From contig JASJFT010000013.1 in the NCBI GenBank assembly GCA_030770425.1, forward strand, positions 391,596-455,595: a stretch of 64,000 bases of DNA. Reading direction: 5' to 3'. The notes beneath the pieces were generated by a model. That model saw nothing but the letters and a program-made list of their open reading frames with translations. It was not told the DNA's origin and searched no databases. Positions 32,571 through 43,400 of this stretch are shown here, piece by piece. The stretch is from Darksidea phi (taxonomy: Eukaryota; Ascomycota; Dothideomycetes; Pleosporales; Lentitheciaceae). Each line of letters opens with the position of its first letter. Position 1 is the stretch's first letter. The position numbers and the translations under genes were made by a program.

Positions 32571-32589
32571 CGGGCTGCATAGTTAGAGA

Positions 32590-32790
32590 AAATAATGCGC
32601 TCGTCTATTTTATATAGGGAGGAAGGCTAGCGGCGGTACTACACTACTCTCTCTAAGTCGTCTAATACTAAGAGTTAAAACTTTATAACTAGCTTAGGGT
32701 TAGAGGAAGAGATAGAGAATATTAATTAATAAATCTATAGATTTTATTATTCTAGATATTACTTATGAAATTTACAATATTAGCCAATTA
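32590..32790. repeat. AT-rich tract, RIP-like
   Basis: Strongly AT- and TA-rich (for example ATTAATTAATAAATC and TTTATTATTC), in sharp contrast to the ~50% GC flanks. It is typical of a RIP-degraded repeat, though no element can be named. Confidence 0.55.
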
Positions 32791-33603
32791 ACACCAGTTT
32801 GCTGGCACAAACAGTCAGACAGTTGACCGTCCGTGCCAGGAAACCGGTGCTGATTGGCTGGCAACCCCAGCCTTTTCTGGGTCTTTTGTATGCTGCATCA
32901 CATGGAATTATCTAGAGTGGATTGTCTAGGAAACCCTAAAGTATTGAGCTCGAGTTTCTCTCGCGGATCCTCCATTATAAGATTAGATGGCTGTTCGATC
33001 GCCTTCACCTACTCCCGCTAAGCCCATATGCGTTGATGAACGTCATGAAGTAGCGCGTGAACTATAATGTGCATCCTTTACACTCCAAACTAGGGCCAGA
33101 TGTAATTATAAGGCGAATCGTTGTTAGAATTCATTTCGATCAGCAGCAAAGAACCATGAAATGTGCAGAAAAAACACAGTGTCCATCGCCAAAGAAATAT
33201 CATGTCGGAAGCAGGGTTAATAACACTACTTCTGTGCCTCGATGGCGAACTACCGTTAGCAGCCAGGTAGCCTGTTGACGCTTAATCCTCATGGCGCCGT
33301 AGGGCATGTCCTTGCCCGTACCGATCCTCGAATTTTGGAGCGCTATCTGCCTTCTTCTCCGTCACCTGTTCGACTATATCCTTGGAGACAGGACGGAGGC
33401 GATCCCGAAACAGTTATTGGAGGAAGTCGTCGGACATCTACCCGAGCCATTGGGCAGAACTTTTGCCTGCGGAGACGTTACGGGCATCGATCAGGTCTCC
33501 AACAATCGAGACCAGTAGCTGATAGCCATCATCGCCGAGAGATACCCGAGTGTACGTACTGATTCAGTTAGGGTTACCTTCTCCGAAGCATCGTCGCAGA
33601 TAG
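32791..33603. other. interval without a supported gene
   Basis: Short open frames occur on the + strand (33306-33518 reads LEFWSAICLLLRHLFDYIL...), but no start, intron or motif supports a gene. Confidence 0.4.
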
Positions 33604-34320
33604 CTAAACTTTTTTTAATACTATCGATTTCGTCTTGCATTTTCTTCTACTCCGCAGGTCGGCAGGAGTGGGCCGGCTTAATCTATCCAGCCGGCGTCGA
33701 GCATCGTCCAGTTGGCGACGTAGCCTAGACAAAGTAGTAGTAAGCGTATCTTTGCAACTTTGAAGAGCGCCCTCGGTGACATGGCGAGCCGAACTAGCGG
33801 TAGTAAAAGTAACGACGTAGTCGCAGCGTTCGCCCATAGGGGTAATAACGTCTGTAAATACGGACTGGACTTTATCTATATAAGCGGAAACTTCGGGGTA
33901 AATATGAAGATACTACTATATACTTTCCCGCTCCTCCTGGGTTACCTGAACTTCCGCCTCCGCTTGGCTACACAGAACGAGAGCTTGGAGTTGACTATCG
34001 ATACTTTGGAGGCGCTCTTCCAGATCGGACTTGGTATCCTTAATCATATCTTGATATTCGTTTAACACCTCGGCGGTTACGGTGGAGGTGCGTCCTGGAT
34101 GTAAGAATTAGCATCGTCCATAAGGTGGGCGGCTTACGTACAGATTTGCGTCGCAGAGCGCAATGATGATGGTAGCCTTGTAGCTTGCCAACGCATTCTT
34201 AAAGCCAGTGATGTCACCTCCCATATATTGGAGCTTTGCCCAATCTCGGACGCTTGTTCTCGGTCCGTGGGAGTTCTCCGTCGCTTTCCTAATGACCATT
34301 TCGAACTCGTTGCAGGGAGA
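33604..34320 (-). pseudogene. fungal N-terminal (helo-like) domain protein, mutated
   Basis: The minus strand encodes NEFEMVIRKATENS, DWAKLQYMGGDITGFKNAL and ASYKATIIIALCDANL, then after an intron-like gap VTAEVLNEYQDMIKDTKSDLEERL, and later RRQLDDARRRLDRLSRPTP, the helical pattern of the fungal N-terminal domain that precedes ankyrin or STAND modules. Within the ERESI... helix two consecutive TAG codons occur at 33913-33918, where relatives as I recall them have Gln-Gln. The intron junction near 34090-34145 is also out of phase by one base. The lesions are mostly of C-to-T type. It is not translatable as it stands. Confidence 0.6.
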
Positions 34321-34664
34321 GCCTGAGGATGTAAGCTTAGACGCGCGGGGTTTGGGCTCCGAAATACTAAGCGATTCGGGTTGGTTGGGTCGGTGTATGA
34401 GCGTATATCAGTCTGCCTGCATTCTGGTTTAGTGCACATCCAGCCGTTATATGCTATCTTTTGTATAATATCGAAGTGCGTTAAAAGGGCCGGGATACTA
34501 CCAGAGAACGGACATGTGCAATCCACAGCCGTTTCGCGTGACCAAGATTGTTGTCAGAATGAGATTACGGTGCAAACATAATAGCGAAACGAATACTGGC
34601 TAAAGTAGCTTACTCTACTAGCAATCGGCAGAGACTTAGAGAAGCAAGGCGCGCCAAGCGGTGT

Positions 34665-34973
34665 GTGGACTGTGGAGACGGAGACCTTGAACATCGGGGT
34701 TGCAAAAGTATTGGGGCCGGGATGTTCGTTCTTGTGCCAACGATTTCGACCATGTTTAACGCTCTGGACGATGCGGCATTGCTGCGAGTCTCCGCCAAAT
34801 ATGCTGATAAACTGGCGGAAGAAAAGCGGGAGGTGGAATTGGGTTACGCCAACCAGCTATCAGACCGCGCCATCAGCTCAAAATTTCGCACTGATGCTGC
34901 CTTCCCCCCAAACCTGTTAACCTACTCAAACGACAATGTTTTTGCTTTTCTAGACATACTGCAACCTGGTTGA
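34665..34973 (+). CDS. short uncharacterised open frame
   Basis: A 102-codon frame that opens with GTG. Just around its start the frame reads RCVDCGDGDLEHRGC (C-x2-C-x7-H-x2-C, a possible zinc-knuckle) followed by a helical part (RVSAKYADKLAEEKREVEL). There is no ATG start and no family recognised. It may be another fragment of a decayed gene. Confidence 0.25.
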   Translation: MDCGDGDLEHRGCKSIGAGMFVLVPTISTMFNALDDAALLRVSAKYADKLAEEKREVELGYANQLSDRAISSKFRTDAAFPPNLLTYSNDNVFAFLDILQPG

Positions 34974-35183
34974 CTAACATACGTAATATAGGAAGAGAAA
35001 GGAGCGTCCAGTTTCTGTCCCTCCACTCTCCTCCTTCTCAACAGCGCGACCGAACTATTGCAATTTAGATGTCGCTTCCACACATCGGCTACTAGCATCC
35101 GGGATACATCGAACTCCCACCAAGCCTGCAGACTATCCTTCTCTTAGCAGAGAACCTCAGCAGCAGTCGGTCTTAAGACATGA

Positions 35184-36350
35184 CTACTGCCCGTCTTTCT
35201 TGGACGAGCAAGATGCGCAGTCTCGACGGAGACGGTTGCGAGGATGGCGCGCATACAGTGTCCCATCTTCGCCAGGGAACGTGTCTGCTTCTTTAAGCAT
35301 GGCATCGATGGTACTCGGATATACTCCATGAGAATATTGCAGGTGACTCCAAATGTTGCGCCGAGTGAAGCACGATCTTGGAACGAATTCACAGGAACCA
35401 ACTGCGCACTCATAATTGCCATGAGAGTCTTGTAGATGTGGATCCCTCTGGTTCGCGAAAACTGTTGTGGAGCAGTGGCTGAGGGAGCATGCGAAAACCT
35501 GATGCTTCTCCTTGGCATGCTTTATCATCCTGTGTTTGAGTGCGAAGACCTCATGGCAGCCGTGCTCAAGGCATGGATAGTCGTTCGAGGTGCTGTGAAC
35601 CGATTTCACGTGTCTCCGAAGATCAGAAGGTTTCCCGAATGGCTTCTTGTAAGTGCAATTCGTCCATGTGCAGACTAAGGGAGTGACGTGTATGTTTCGG
35701 ATATGAGTCTTGACGGACGAGCGAGAACAGAAAGTTGCCTTCGAAGTACATCCCGGCCAACCACATTTTTGGGGTCCGGCCGGGAGTGGTGGGAGTGAAG
35801 GCAAAGTCTGCGCCTCGTTAGCGTGGTTCTAAAAAAAAACACGTCGGTTGGTCCGGTTCCAGGTCCGTGCATAGGCTCCCGCAGTGGAACTCCCTCCTCG
35901 GCGATTGCCCCAGGCAGACGGCTGCGCTGTCCCATGTGCCGCCGTCTGAGGGTGGCTGTCAGCGGTGAACATCTGGAAGACATCATCGATAGCGTGGTCG
36001 TCTCCGGTGCTGAAGCCGAACTGTGCAGAGGACGTAGAAACCTCCGGAGGATCCAAGGGTGGCCCAAGAGCTGGACAAGAGAGCTCCGGGTTCGTCCAGC
36101 AGTCGTAGGTCTGTTGTCCGGGGTTGCCGTCCATACCTGCGTACTGTTGGTACTGTCCGGCGGCGTATGCCTCGGTAAAGGACAGTTGGCCTTGCTGCGG
36201 CTAGACGAAGTCGCTTCCCTCGAGGTAGGGAGAAAGGGTCCCGCCGAAGGTTGAGGATAGAGAACCGCCGTCAAACAGGAGCAGGCTGGGGTCGTGCTGC
36301 TCCAGGAATTGCCCATATCCAGCGTCGCGGTGTTGCTCTTCTGAAGCCAT
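35184..36350 (-). pseudogene. five-finger C2H2 zinc-finger protein gene with two in-frame stops
   Basis: From ATG 36350 (MASEEQHRDAGYGQFLEQ) one minus-strand frame continues to the stop at 35184, interrupted only by TAG at 36201-36203 and TAG at 35829-35831. The part between the stops is Gln/Ser/Pro-rich. The C-terminal ~200 residues hold five C2H2-like fingers (for example CGWPGC...HIRNIH, CTWTNC...HVKSVH, CAVGSC...HLQYSH). Both stops could derive from CAG by a C-to-T change. The second stop is preceded by nine T and could alternatively be an intron acceptor, but I found no good donor. Without both repairs no complete protein is possible. Confidence 0.6.
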
Positions 36351-36779
36351 TTCCACAAAGTCCGTCGAGAGTTCAGGTATATCGATGAGGGTGAAAGTGT
36401 GCGCGGGGAGTCTTTGTGCGCGGGGAGTCTTACCGGTTCGTGTGAGAAGTTTGGAGAGCCTGACATCACAGAAGCCAGGAGGCTCTGTGATGACGGTTGG
36501 GCTGGGGCGCTCGAAATTGCGCGCCCTCCTAGCATTTTTTAGGGGCGCTGTCGCTTGTGGGGGCTTGCGCTATGTATATGATTCAACCTCTCGCCGACCG
36601 GCTCAAGAGCCGCGCTGCCAATGCATTAACGTTCCACAAGTGAGTGGCGAATACAAGCGAGTGGCGAACCCATCAACTTTCGCGACGCGTTACCTATCAA
36701 CAACAATAGCTCAACCAACTACTATTCGATTGCCCTATAACGAAGCAGATATCTCCCTAGCTATCTCAGCTATCAATCA

Positions 36780-37010
36780 GAATCAAATCTAGAGCGTTAA
36801 TAGCGCTGTAATAACGTTTAACGTAGGTATAACTTACAAATATATAAGAAGGCTACTATAGATACTATTTAAATCAGAATAGCTATTATATCAATAGATT
36901 TCTAATACGTTGTTGAACTACGTGGCTTTTAGGTGTAGAAAGTTGCTTCGCAGTATACTGCGCTCCAGAGATCAGATACGGGACTAACCGCATTAGTTTT
37001 ATTAGTAAGA
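36780..37010. repeat. AT-rich tract, RIP-like
   Basis: AT/TA-rich sequence unlike its flanks. It contains AATACGTTG-N3-AACTAC at 36904-36921, which recurs with the same 15 fixed bases at 45763-45780 in another AT-rich tract, hinting that both derive from one repeat family. Confidence 0.45.
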
Positions 37011-38687
37011 GATAGAACCGCCTTGATGTGTTTTGCGGTTCTGTCTTCGCGAGTCTTATCGGCCACTACCGGAGGAGATTGGACAGTTGTTGCCGGCTTC
37101 TACAGTGCCTCTCCAACCTCAATCTTCGGCGCGTCAACCCTATCCACATGATCAGCATGCCCTCCCTCTCCCACCACCGAATCTTCTCTTACTCAATCTC
37201 AGACTTCCTCTTCGGCTCCGCATCACCGCTCCGCAACGCGCCCGAATCCGCACTCTTAGACCGATGATGAAACTTCTCCCGAAGGCGGCTCAATCCCCGG
37301 CGAAACCCGCCGCCCTCTTTCTTCGCGGACGACACCATTACTCGCGATCAAGACGACTGGATGTCAATTTGCGCTCACGATTTTCCTGCTTGCGGGACAG
37401 GCCGGAGGTGCGAATGGAAATGGCCACATTTACACGTCGTGAGGGCGGTGGGTTCGGGGTGCGAATCCGCTTCGGGGTTGGGTTTTATTGGTGGTTGGGT
37501 GGATCCCAGGCGCGACGTGTTGCATGGATGCCTCGCGCGACGATGTTGCTCCGCAGGATGGGGAATTTGTTAGGTAAACTGTGGAGGTCGTACGGTTTTG
37601 CTGGGGGAGAGGTGCGGGGTTTTGAGGGCGGCCTGGGTTTGGGGCGCGGTTGTTGAAGTGCGGTACTTGGCTTGACGGCGAGGGTTGCAAGACTGATGCG
37701 AGCTGTACACGGGAGGTAGAGTATACCGCCGGAGAACGAGATGGCGCTACGGGAATTCAGGATCGGACAGCGAGTTACTCATTTTGCAGTCGGGCATTTC
37801 GCGGGCAGCTGAAATGCCTGAGCACTTTGTAACGTTAACGTTAGTAGATTAATCTTAATTGTGCGCTCTTAACGTTAATCGTTCGCATATCTTGATCATA
37901 CGCGACAGACAGATCTGATCGCACGCAGCAGACATCGTACTGTGTACACTTTGATTTCCTCCTGATCCTAAGTTAGAGTTTCCATCACATGTGATCCATT
38001 TCTTAGGAACTGCCGTCCCACATCAAGAGTAGTTGGTGCAAATCGTAATGCTCCGTCTTGAGCATGCCAGCTACCTCAAAAACCCTCTTCAACGGTAGCC
38101 TGCGAAGAGACACTAAGGTTCATAGCCTCAATTGGGACAAGTGAACGCTTCAGCCCCCACCCGTATGGCCCCGTTCGCCCTGTATACAAGCCCATTGTCC
38201 CAAACGGGACCAGAACGTGGCTTGAGCCTGCGCAGCGCTTATTTTTCGACTTGGCACGTCAGATGAACTTCTATCATTGGGCGTCCAAGTATACCTGAGG
38301 GTAGCGTTTCTTCCCGCAGTCACCGTATACAGGCGTAAGCTAAGCTCGATACTGACTGTACGGCAGGTTCTTTTAGACGCCAGACTGCCGAAAAGAGACT
38401 ATGCGCGCGACTGGATGTACTCCGTGTGAGTAAGAAGGGCCAGTTTCAAGCTGTACGGCTAGAATGTTATCAGACACCCAGCAGTTCAGCCAACAAGTAT
38501 GCCCCCGCTATGAGATCTCATGTAGCGACCGTTTGATTTGTCTTCCTAGTTAGCCAGATTATCCGATTGTGGCATTCATGCGAAACGAAGTCCAGCAAAT
38601 TTCTCAAGTACCCTTGTTAGCTTCGAAGCCTAGTTGCAAGCTCCATTTTGCCGTTTGTTCGGCTACCATTTCAGTTTGTCACTCAAC

Positions 38688-38880
38688 AAGTGTACAGTGG
38701 TGAGTTACACGAGCTACTTTGGCACCGGGCGTAAATCTTGTGCCCTTTCATCTCCGTTCCGGACGAACCATATCTAGAAGTGTACAGCGGAGTTGTATAC
38801 AAGCTTCATTTGGCTCCGGGCGTAAGTTTCGATCGCAGGATGATCATCTGCCCTTCTATTTCCGTTGCCGAATCCGAACT
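38688..38880. repeat. degenerate tandem repeat, period about 90 bp
   Basis: Two units start AAGTGTACAGTGG and AAGTGTACAGCGG (38688 and 38778) and continue with matching blocks TTTGGCaCCGGGCGTAA and TTTGGCtCCGGGCGTAA, then CTTTCATCTCCGTT and CTTCTATTTCCGTT. CTTCCTAGTTAGC also occurs at about 38542 and 38879. Noncoding. Confidence 0.6.
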
Positions 38881-39090
38881 TCCTAGTTAGCGGGACAATC
38901 TAGGTCTATCTTCGCACAGCCTCAACTTTAGCACATGAAGTATTTAGACGACATGCCTCCCCTACGCGTGGTTCGGTGTCATCTTGTCTTCTATTTTACT
39001 GAAGACACCTCACAACGATTGTGAAGCCCATTTCCTTCTACACAGCGCAGTTGCGCCCTCTGATTTATCATGCTACTATCAGCGGAGCCG

Positions 39091-39100
39091 AGATATAAAG
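39091..39100 (+). promoter_or_regulatory. TATA-like box
   Basis: AGATATAAAG lies ~110 bp upstream of the GDSL coding relic on the same strand, in a plausible position for its original core promoter. Confidence 0.35.
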
Positions 39101-39202
39101 GACGAGCCCTAGTACTACTCACTTCACTTCTTACGCTTATATCTGCTAGTCAGTTACATCACTACTCCACTTATACATGGAATTGATCGTTGCCAAATAC
39201 AG

Positions 39203-39825
39203 GCGAACCAAAACTCCGAACACGAGCGAACGATCCGCCACCCTTCATCAGCCAATGGGTTGCAATTGGTGACTCATACAGCGCCGGTCCTGGCGCTGGA
39301 AAGGAATAGGACAATGGAGGCGCCGGTAACTCAGGTCATTGCATGCGCCGAGATCAAGCCTACGCACCACAACTGCAAAGAGAACCCGACATGCCACCCG
39401 GCGAGCCTACATGTGAGTTCAAGTTTCTCTCTTGCACCGGAGATACTACGAAAGACTTGTTGGATTTTAGCAAGAGTGACAACCAGATCGACCAGATTCC
39501 GGAAGGTGCAGATCTTGCAACCTTGTCAATTGGTGGCAACGACGTGCTCTTTGGGCCCATTCTCAAAGCTTGTATCTTTGGAGCGCCAGGATTCGACTGC
39601 AAATTAAACAAAACGCAAGGAACAGACGTGCTTTTCTCGGCCGATTTCCACAAGCGTTACAACGAGGTCCTCTCCAAGGTTGTCTTGGATAAACTCAAAG
39701 GCGGAACGGAGTTTGCGTACACGAAGCTGTATCAAACGGGCTATATACAGTTTTTCAATGAGTCAGGCCTGATATCAGTTACGGTACTAGTCATGGTCGG
39801 CTCGGCTAATTTCATGGTCGGGTGA
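39203..39825 (+). pseudogene. GDSL/SGNH lipase-esterase fragment
   Basis: The frame reads ANDPPPFISQWVAIGDSYSAGPGAGKE, then TAG at 39307-39309, then continues in the same frame through MRRDQAYAPQL and LATLSIGGNDVLFGPI to the stop at 39825. The block I Ser (GDSYSAG) and the block III SIGGND of SGNH hydrolases are both present. After about 39770 similarity ends and the block V Asp-x-x-His is missing, so the gene is cut at its 3' side as well as interrupted by the TAG. A signal peptide is not identified. Confidence 0.65.
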
Positions 39826-40477
39826 CATGCTGCCTGGTAGGGTCCGCTCCAGATGGCTGTCGCTTCTGAGATCCTATTCCGTCGGGGAGGGGCGGGGGCG
39901 CAGCAGCCTAAGAACCACCAATACCCTGTTCCGGCGTAGCAAGGCGGGTACGAAACTCAGGATCTCCAGCCCGAATAGACTGTATCCCTGCATGGTCGGC
40001 CTTCTATCATCGAGCTGCATAGGCGATGATATAGTATATGAAGACCGGGCCGCTAGAGAGAGCTGTAAGGTCACGCTCTGGGACTTCGCACTTATTGAGC
40101 TAACAGGCAGCCTGTTTTGAGCGCGATAACGCTCCAGCGCAAGAGGAGTCTAGAGCCGTATAGACTGCGAAGTCTCAGCTCGCACGCGCGGGTGGCAGCC
40201 TAAGATCGCTTATGAAGGATAGGCAGTGGATATCTACAGCAGGTGGCGGGTGGCCGCTGGGGACGTTCGGGCAACTTACCTGCAGGGCGTTTGGCCTCAG
40301 CGAGACAGCTGGCTCAGCAGAAGGTCAGTGGGACCACTTCTACCAGTTTAAATCTCATTTTTGGCGACTTTACTGATGCCCGGCGATCTTCTTTTGTCCA
40401 TGCCTTAGTTACACATCCTAGTGTCCACAACTCTCAGCGAATTGGTATTTCCAAGTCAAGTGAGCTTTTGATAATAT
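39826..40477. other. intergenic upstream of the STAND gene
   Basis: No gene or motif recognised. It probably includes the promoter of the gene at 40478 and the unknown sequence that replaced the end of the GDSL gene. Confidence 0.45.
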
Positions 40478-43400
40478 ATGGCCAAAATGGGGCAAACCGA
40501 AGCTCAAAGCGACATCGCTGCCCTATGGGACGAAGCTCTAAACACCTATGCCGAAACCTCCAACGTCCCTATACGGAGCATTCTGGCCTCTCAAAAAACC
40601 GTCGCGACCATCCTAATGCAGCAGCAACATGAGCTAGATACATTCAAGCAATTCCGCCACAACAAAAGCAAGCTTGACAAGCTACGGACCCTCTGTGCCT
40701 CCAACGCCGACTACATCCAGGCCGCAGCCAACCAAATTGCTGGCGCAGCAAGCACTTCATTCCCTCCTAGCTCAGCCATCCTTACAGCGTTTACGTACGT
40801 TCTGACGGCCTCGAAGCATGTTTCAGATGACTACAACATCATCGAAAGCTTCTTCGACGTGATGCATTGCTTCCTCCGACGCTTATCCCTCCTCGAAGGC
40901 AGGATCCCACCGCGCAAGGAATTCCACCAGGACTTAATAGCGGTCTTTTCCTCCGTTCTGAGCTTATCAGGCCTGGCCTACTCGTACTGTAACAAGGGCC
41001 GGTTTCGACACTGGGCAAGCGCCCTGGTGGATGGCAAAGACCCCAAACTGAAGTTTGCGTACGAGGGCCTGAACGAGAACCTTAAGAGGCTAGAGTCCGC
41101 CACTATGATTCAGACGCTCAGAACCGCCATCGACATACATGACGAGGCGAAATTCACGAAAGAGAACTTGAAGACCATCCAGGTATCGATCGACCAGAAC
41201 ATAGCGCTCACAGAGCGGACCAGCTCCGGCGTGACTGAGCTGCTCCACCACAACCAGGAGATTCTACGACTCGTTCGTAAGCAGTCCCAAGACGTAGCCG
41301 GAAAGCAACGCCAGCTCAAGTCGCATGCAAGCCGACCCGCCAACTTCGCTCGGCTACGGCAGCTCCTGGACACAGCAGCTGTTGAAGTCGCCATGCACAG
41401 CCGCCTCCAGGAACTGGAGCGGGAAACTCTGGCTCGCGTGTTCGACTGGGTCCAGAAGGAACCGGCGTTCCTTGATATTATCGGCCAAGTTGACAACCTC
41501 TGCTGGGTGAGTGGTGATTCGGGGATGGGGAAGTCAACAATGGCGTTCAAAATGTTTCGACACCTCAAGGAGACTTTTGCCCACGATGACGCGATCCATG
41601 TGGCTTGCTTCTTCTTTGACTCTACAGACCCGAAGATGAGCTCCGCGAAGAATATGGTCAGGTGGTGTGCTGTGCAAGTGGCAGAGAGAGACGCGCGGTA
41701 TTGTGAGTCTGTACTGCGAGACCTTCGTCAAGACGCGTTCCAGTCAAATGATGAAGCGGAGGATATCGAAAAGGAGTGGCTCCAGTTGATCGAGCGTAAA
41801 CACTCGGCCGACTCGAAAACAAGGCTAATTTTGGTTCTGGACGGCATTGACGAAGCAGAAGAGGGTCACTTCAGAAAGCTGCTTGACATTCTCGGCAGCG
41901 CTAAAGATGAGAGGGGCCACAAGATCCAGATTGTTGCTACCTGTGATCCGGACCATAAACTTGCGCTTCCATCCATCTTGGAAAAGAGAATCGAGCTGAC
42001 CAAAGACAAGATTGGTGACGATATACGACGTTTAGCCTCATCCCAGGTCAAGACTCAGCCGAGACTTCGGAAGCTGAGGTCCGGATTCCGCAGATTTCTC
42101 GTTAGAAAGGTTATCGCTAGCGCTGACTGTGAGATTCTTTGCCCCAAAAATTCCTATTGTAGGCAAGTCGTTTTGGACTGACCGCATTCCGTCTAGCGTT
42201 TGTGTATATCGTTCATACGATGCGACGACTAAATGCGATAGGTCACGAGGGGCCCATTCGCAAGGAACTGGGGAAGCTTCCCGCCAAGACCACCGCACTT
42301 TACGAGCTCCTCCTTGCTGACTGTCAGAAGAACCGCAGTTCTGAAGATCGAGAGGTCTTGCGCCACCTTCTAGCCTGGCTGGCGTACGCAAAATCCAGGA
42401 TCTCAATGGGCGAGGCCTCGCTGCTAATAGATATCATCAAAAAAGGAAATTCGGTCAGCATTGATGAGGCATTTGATGGTCCGCTTGGGAGACTCTTGAG
42501 GATCTCAAGCAGTGGAGATGGGGAAGACCTAGAGAACGACCACAGCCAGAGCGATACCGATACTCCAAATCTCAATGGAGACTCGGAGAATGAAGCCAAC
42601 GTCACGGAAGAAGCGGCCCATTTTGTTGATTTTCAGGAGCGGTCCTTGAGGACTTTCTTTCGACAGGCCATGGACGACCCGCAGGGCCTACGATGCAATT
42701 CCACAGAGGCCCAGCTTATCATCTTCAAGATCATTGCCGCTATCCTGCTTTTGGAGAGCGATTATAATGCATACGTCTTAATTTACCCTCCAGAGAACTG
42801 CAGCTCGGACTTGATACGGCTGGGTGGCTTGAAGCGATACGCGGCAACCTGGATCTTTGCACACTTATTAGAAATCGACATCGACAACACTAGTGACGAG
42901 ATATTCGGGCCTGCACTGGAGTGTCTTTTCAATATTCTCAATAACAAGAACGGATGCCTGAAGATCATTGAAGCTGTCACTTCGGACTCGGTCATACTCC
43001 AGGGCAAAGAGGCTGAGGAGAACCAAGTTTTGACAACGATAGAGTCTTGGGCAAAACGTGCAGTCTGTATGCCACCCACATATCTCTCGGAACATGCTCA
43101 GAAGTTCTTCCAGTCGGTCGCCATCGAACCGCGAAGAGTATTCGTCGTCCTTGCGCGGGCACACGTGAATAATTGGTTTACTTCGGCGAACGTCGGCACA
43201 GCCCTATGTGCATTTGAATGCGCACACCATAGCCTCCTCAAGAGCAAGGAATTGCCTGAACTACGGCAAATCAACTCGCTGAAAGACTATTTTCAGCTGT
43301 TCGACAGCGTTGACCACAAGATTACAGCGGAGTCGGCCATCGCTGTTTTCGATGCATTTGAAGACATAGAGAAAACGCCAGCCTCTTATCTAGGCATCGC

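Larger units (their letters stand above)
36351..39202. other. gene-poor interval of the accessory island
   Basis: No gene supported. It contains a 16-bp doublet GTGCGCGGGGAGTCTT at 36399-36414 and 36416-36431, an AT-rich tract (about 36780-37010), overlapping frames at 37028-37656 without recognisable motifs, and a degenerate ~90-bp repeat pair at 38688-38880. Confidence 0.5.

Noticed and set aside
37028..37656. Overlapping plus-strand frames of 79 and 207 codons.
   Set aside because: Two frames are open at once, Arg/Leu/Pro-biased, with no family resemblance or splice support.
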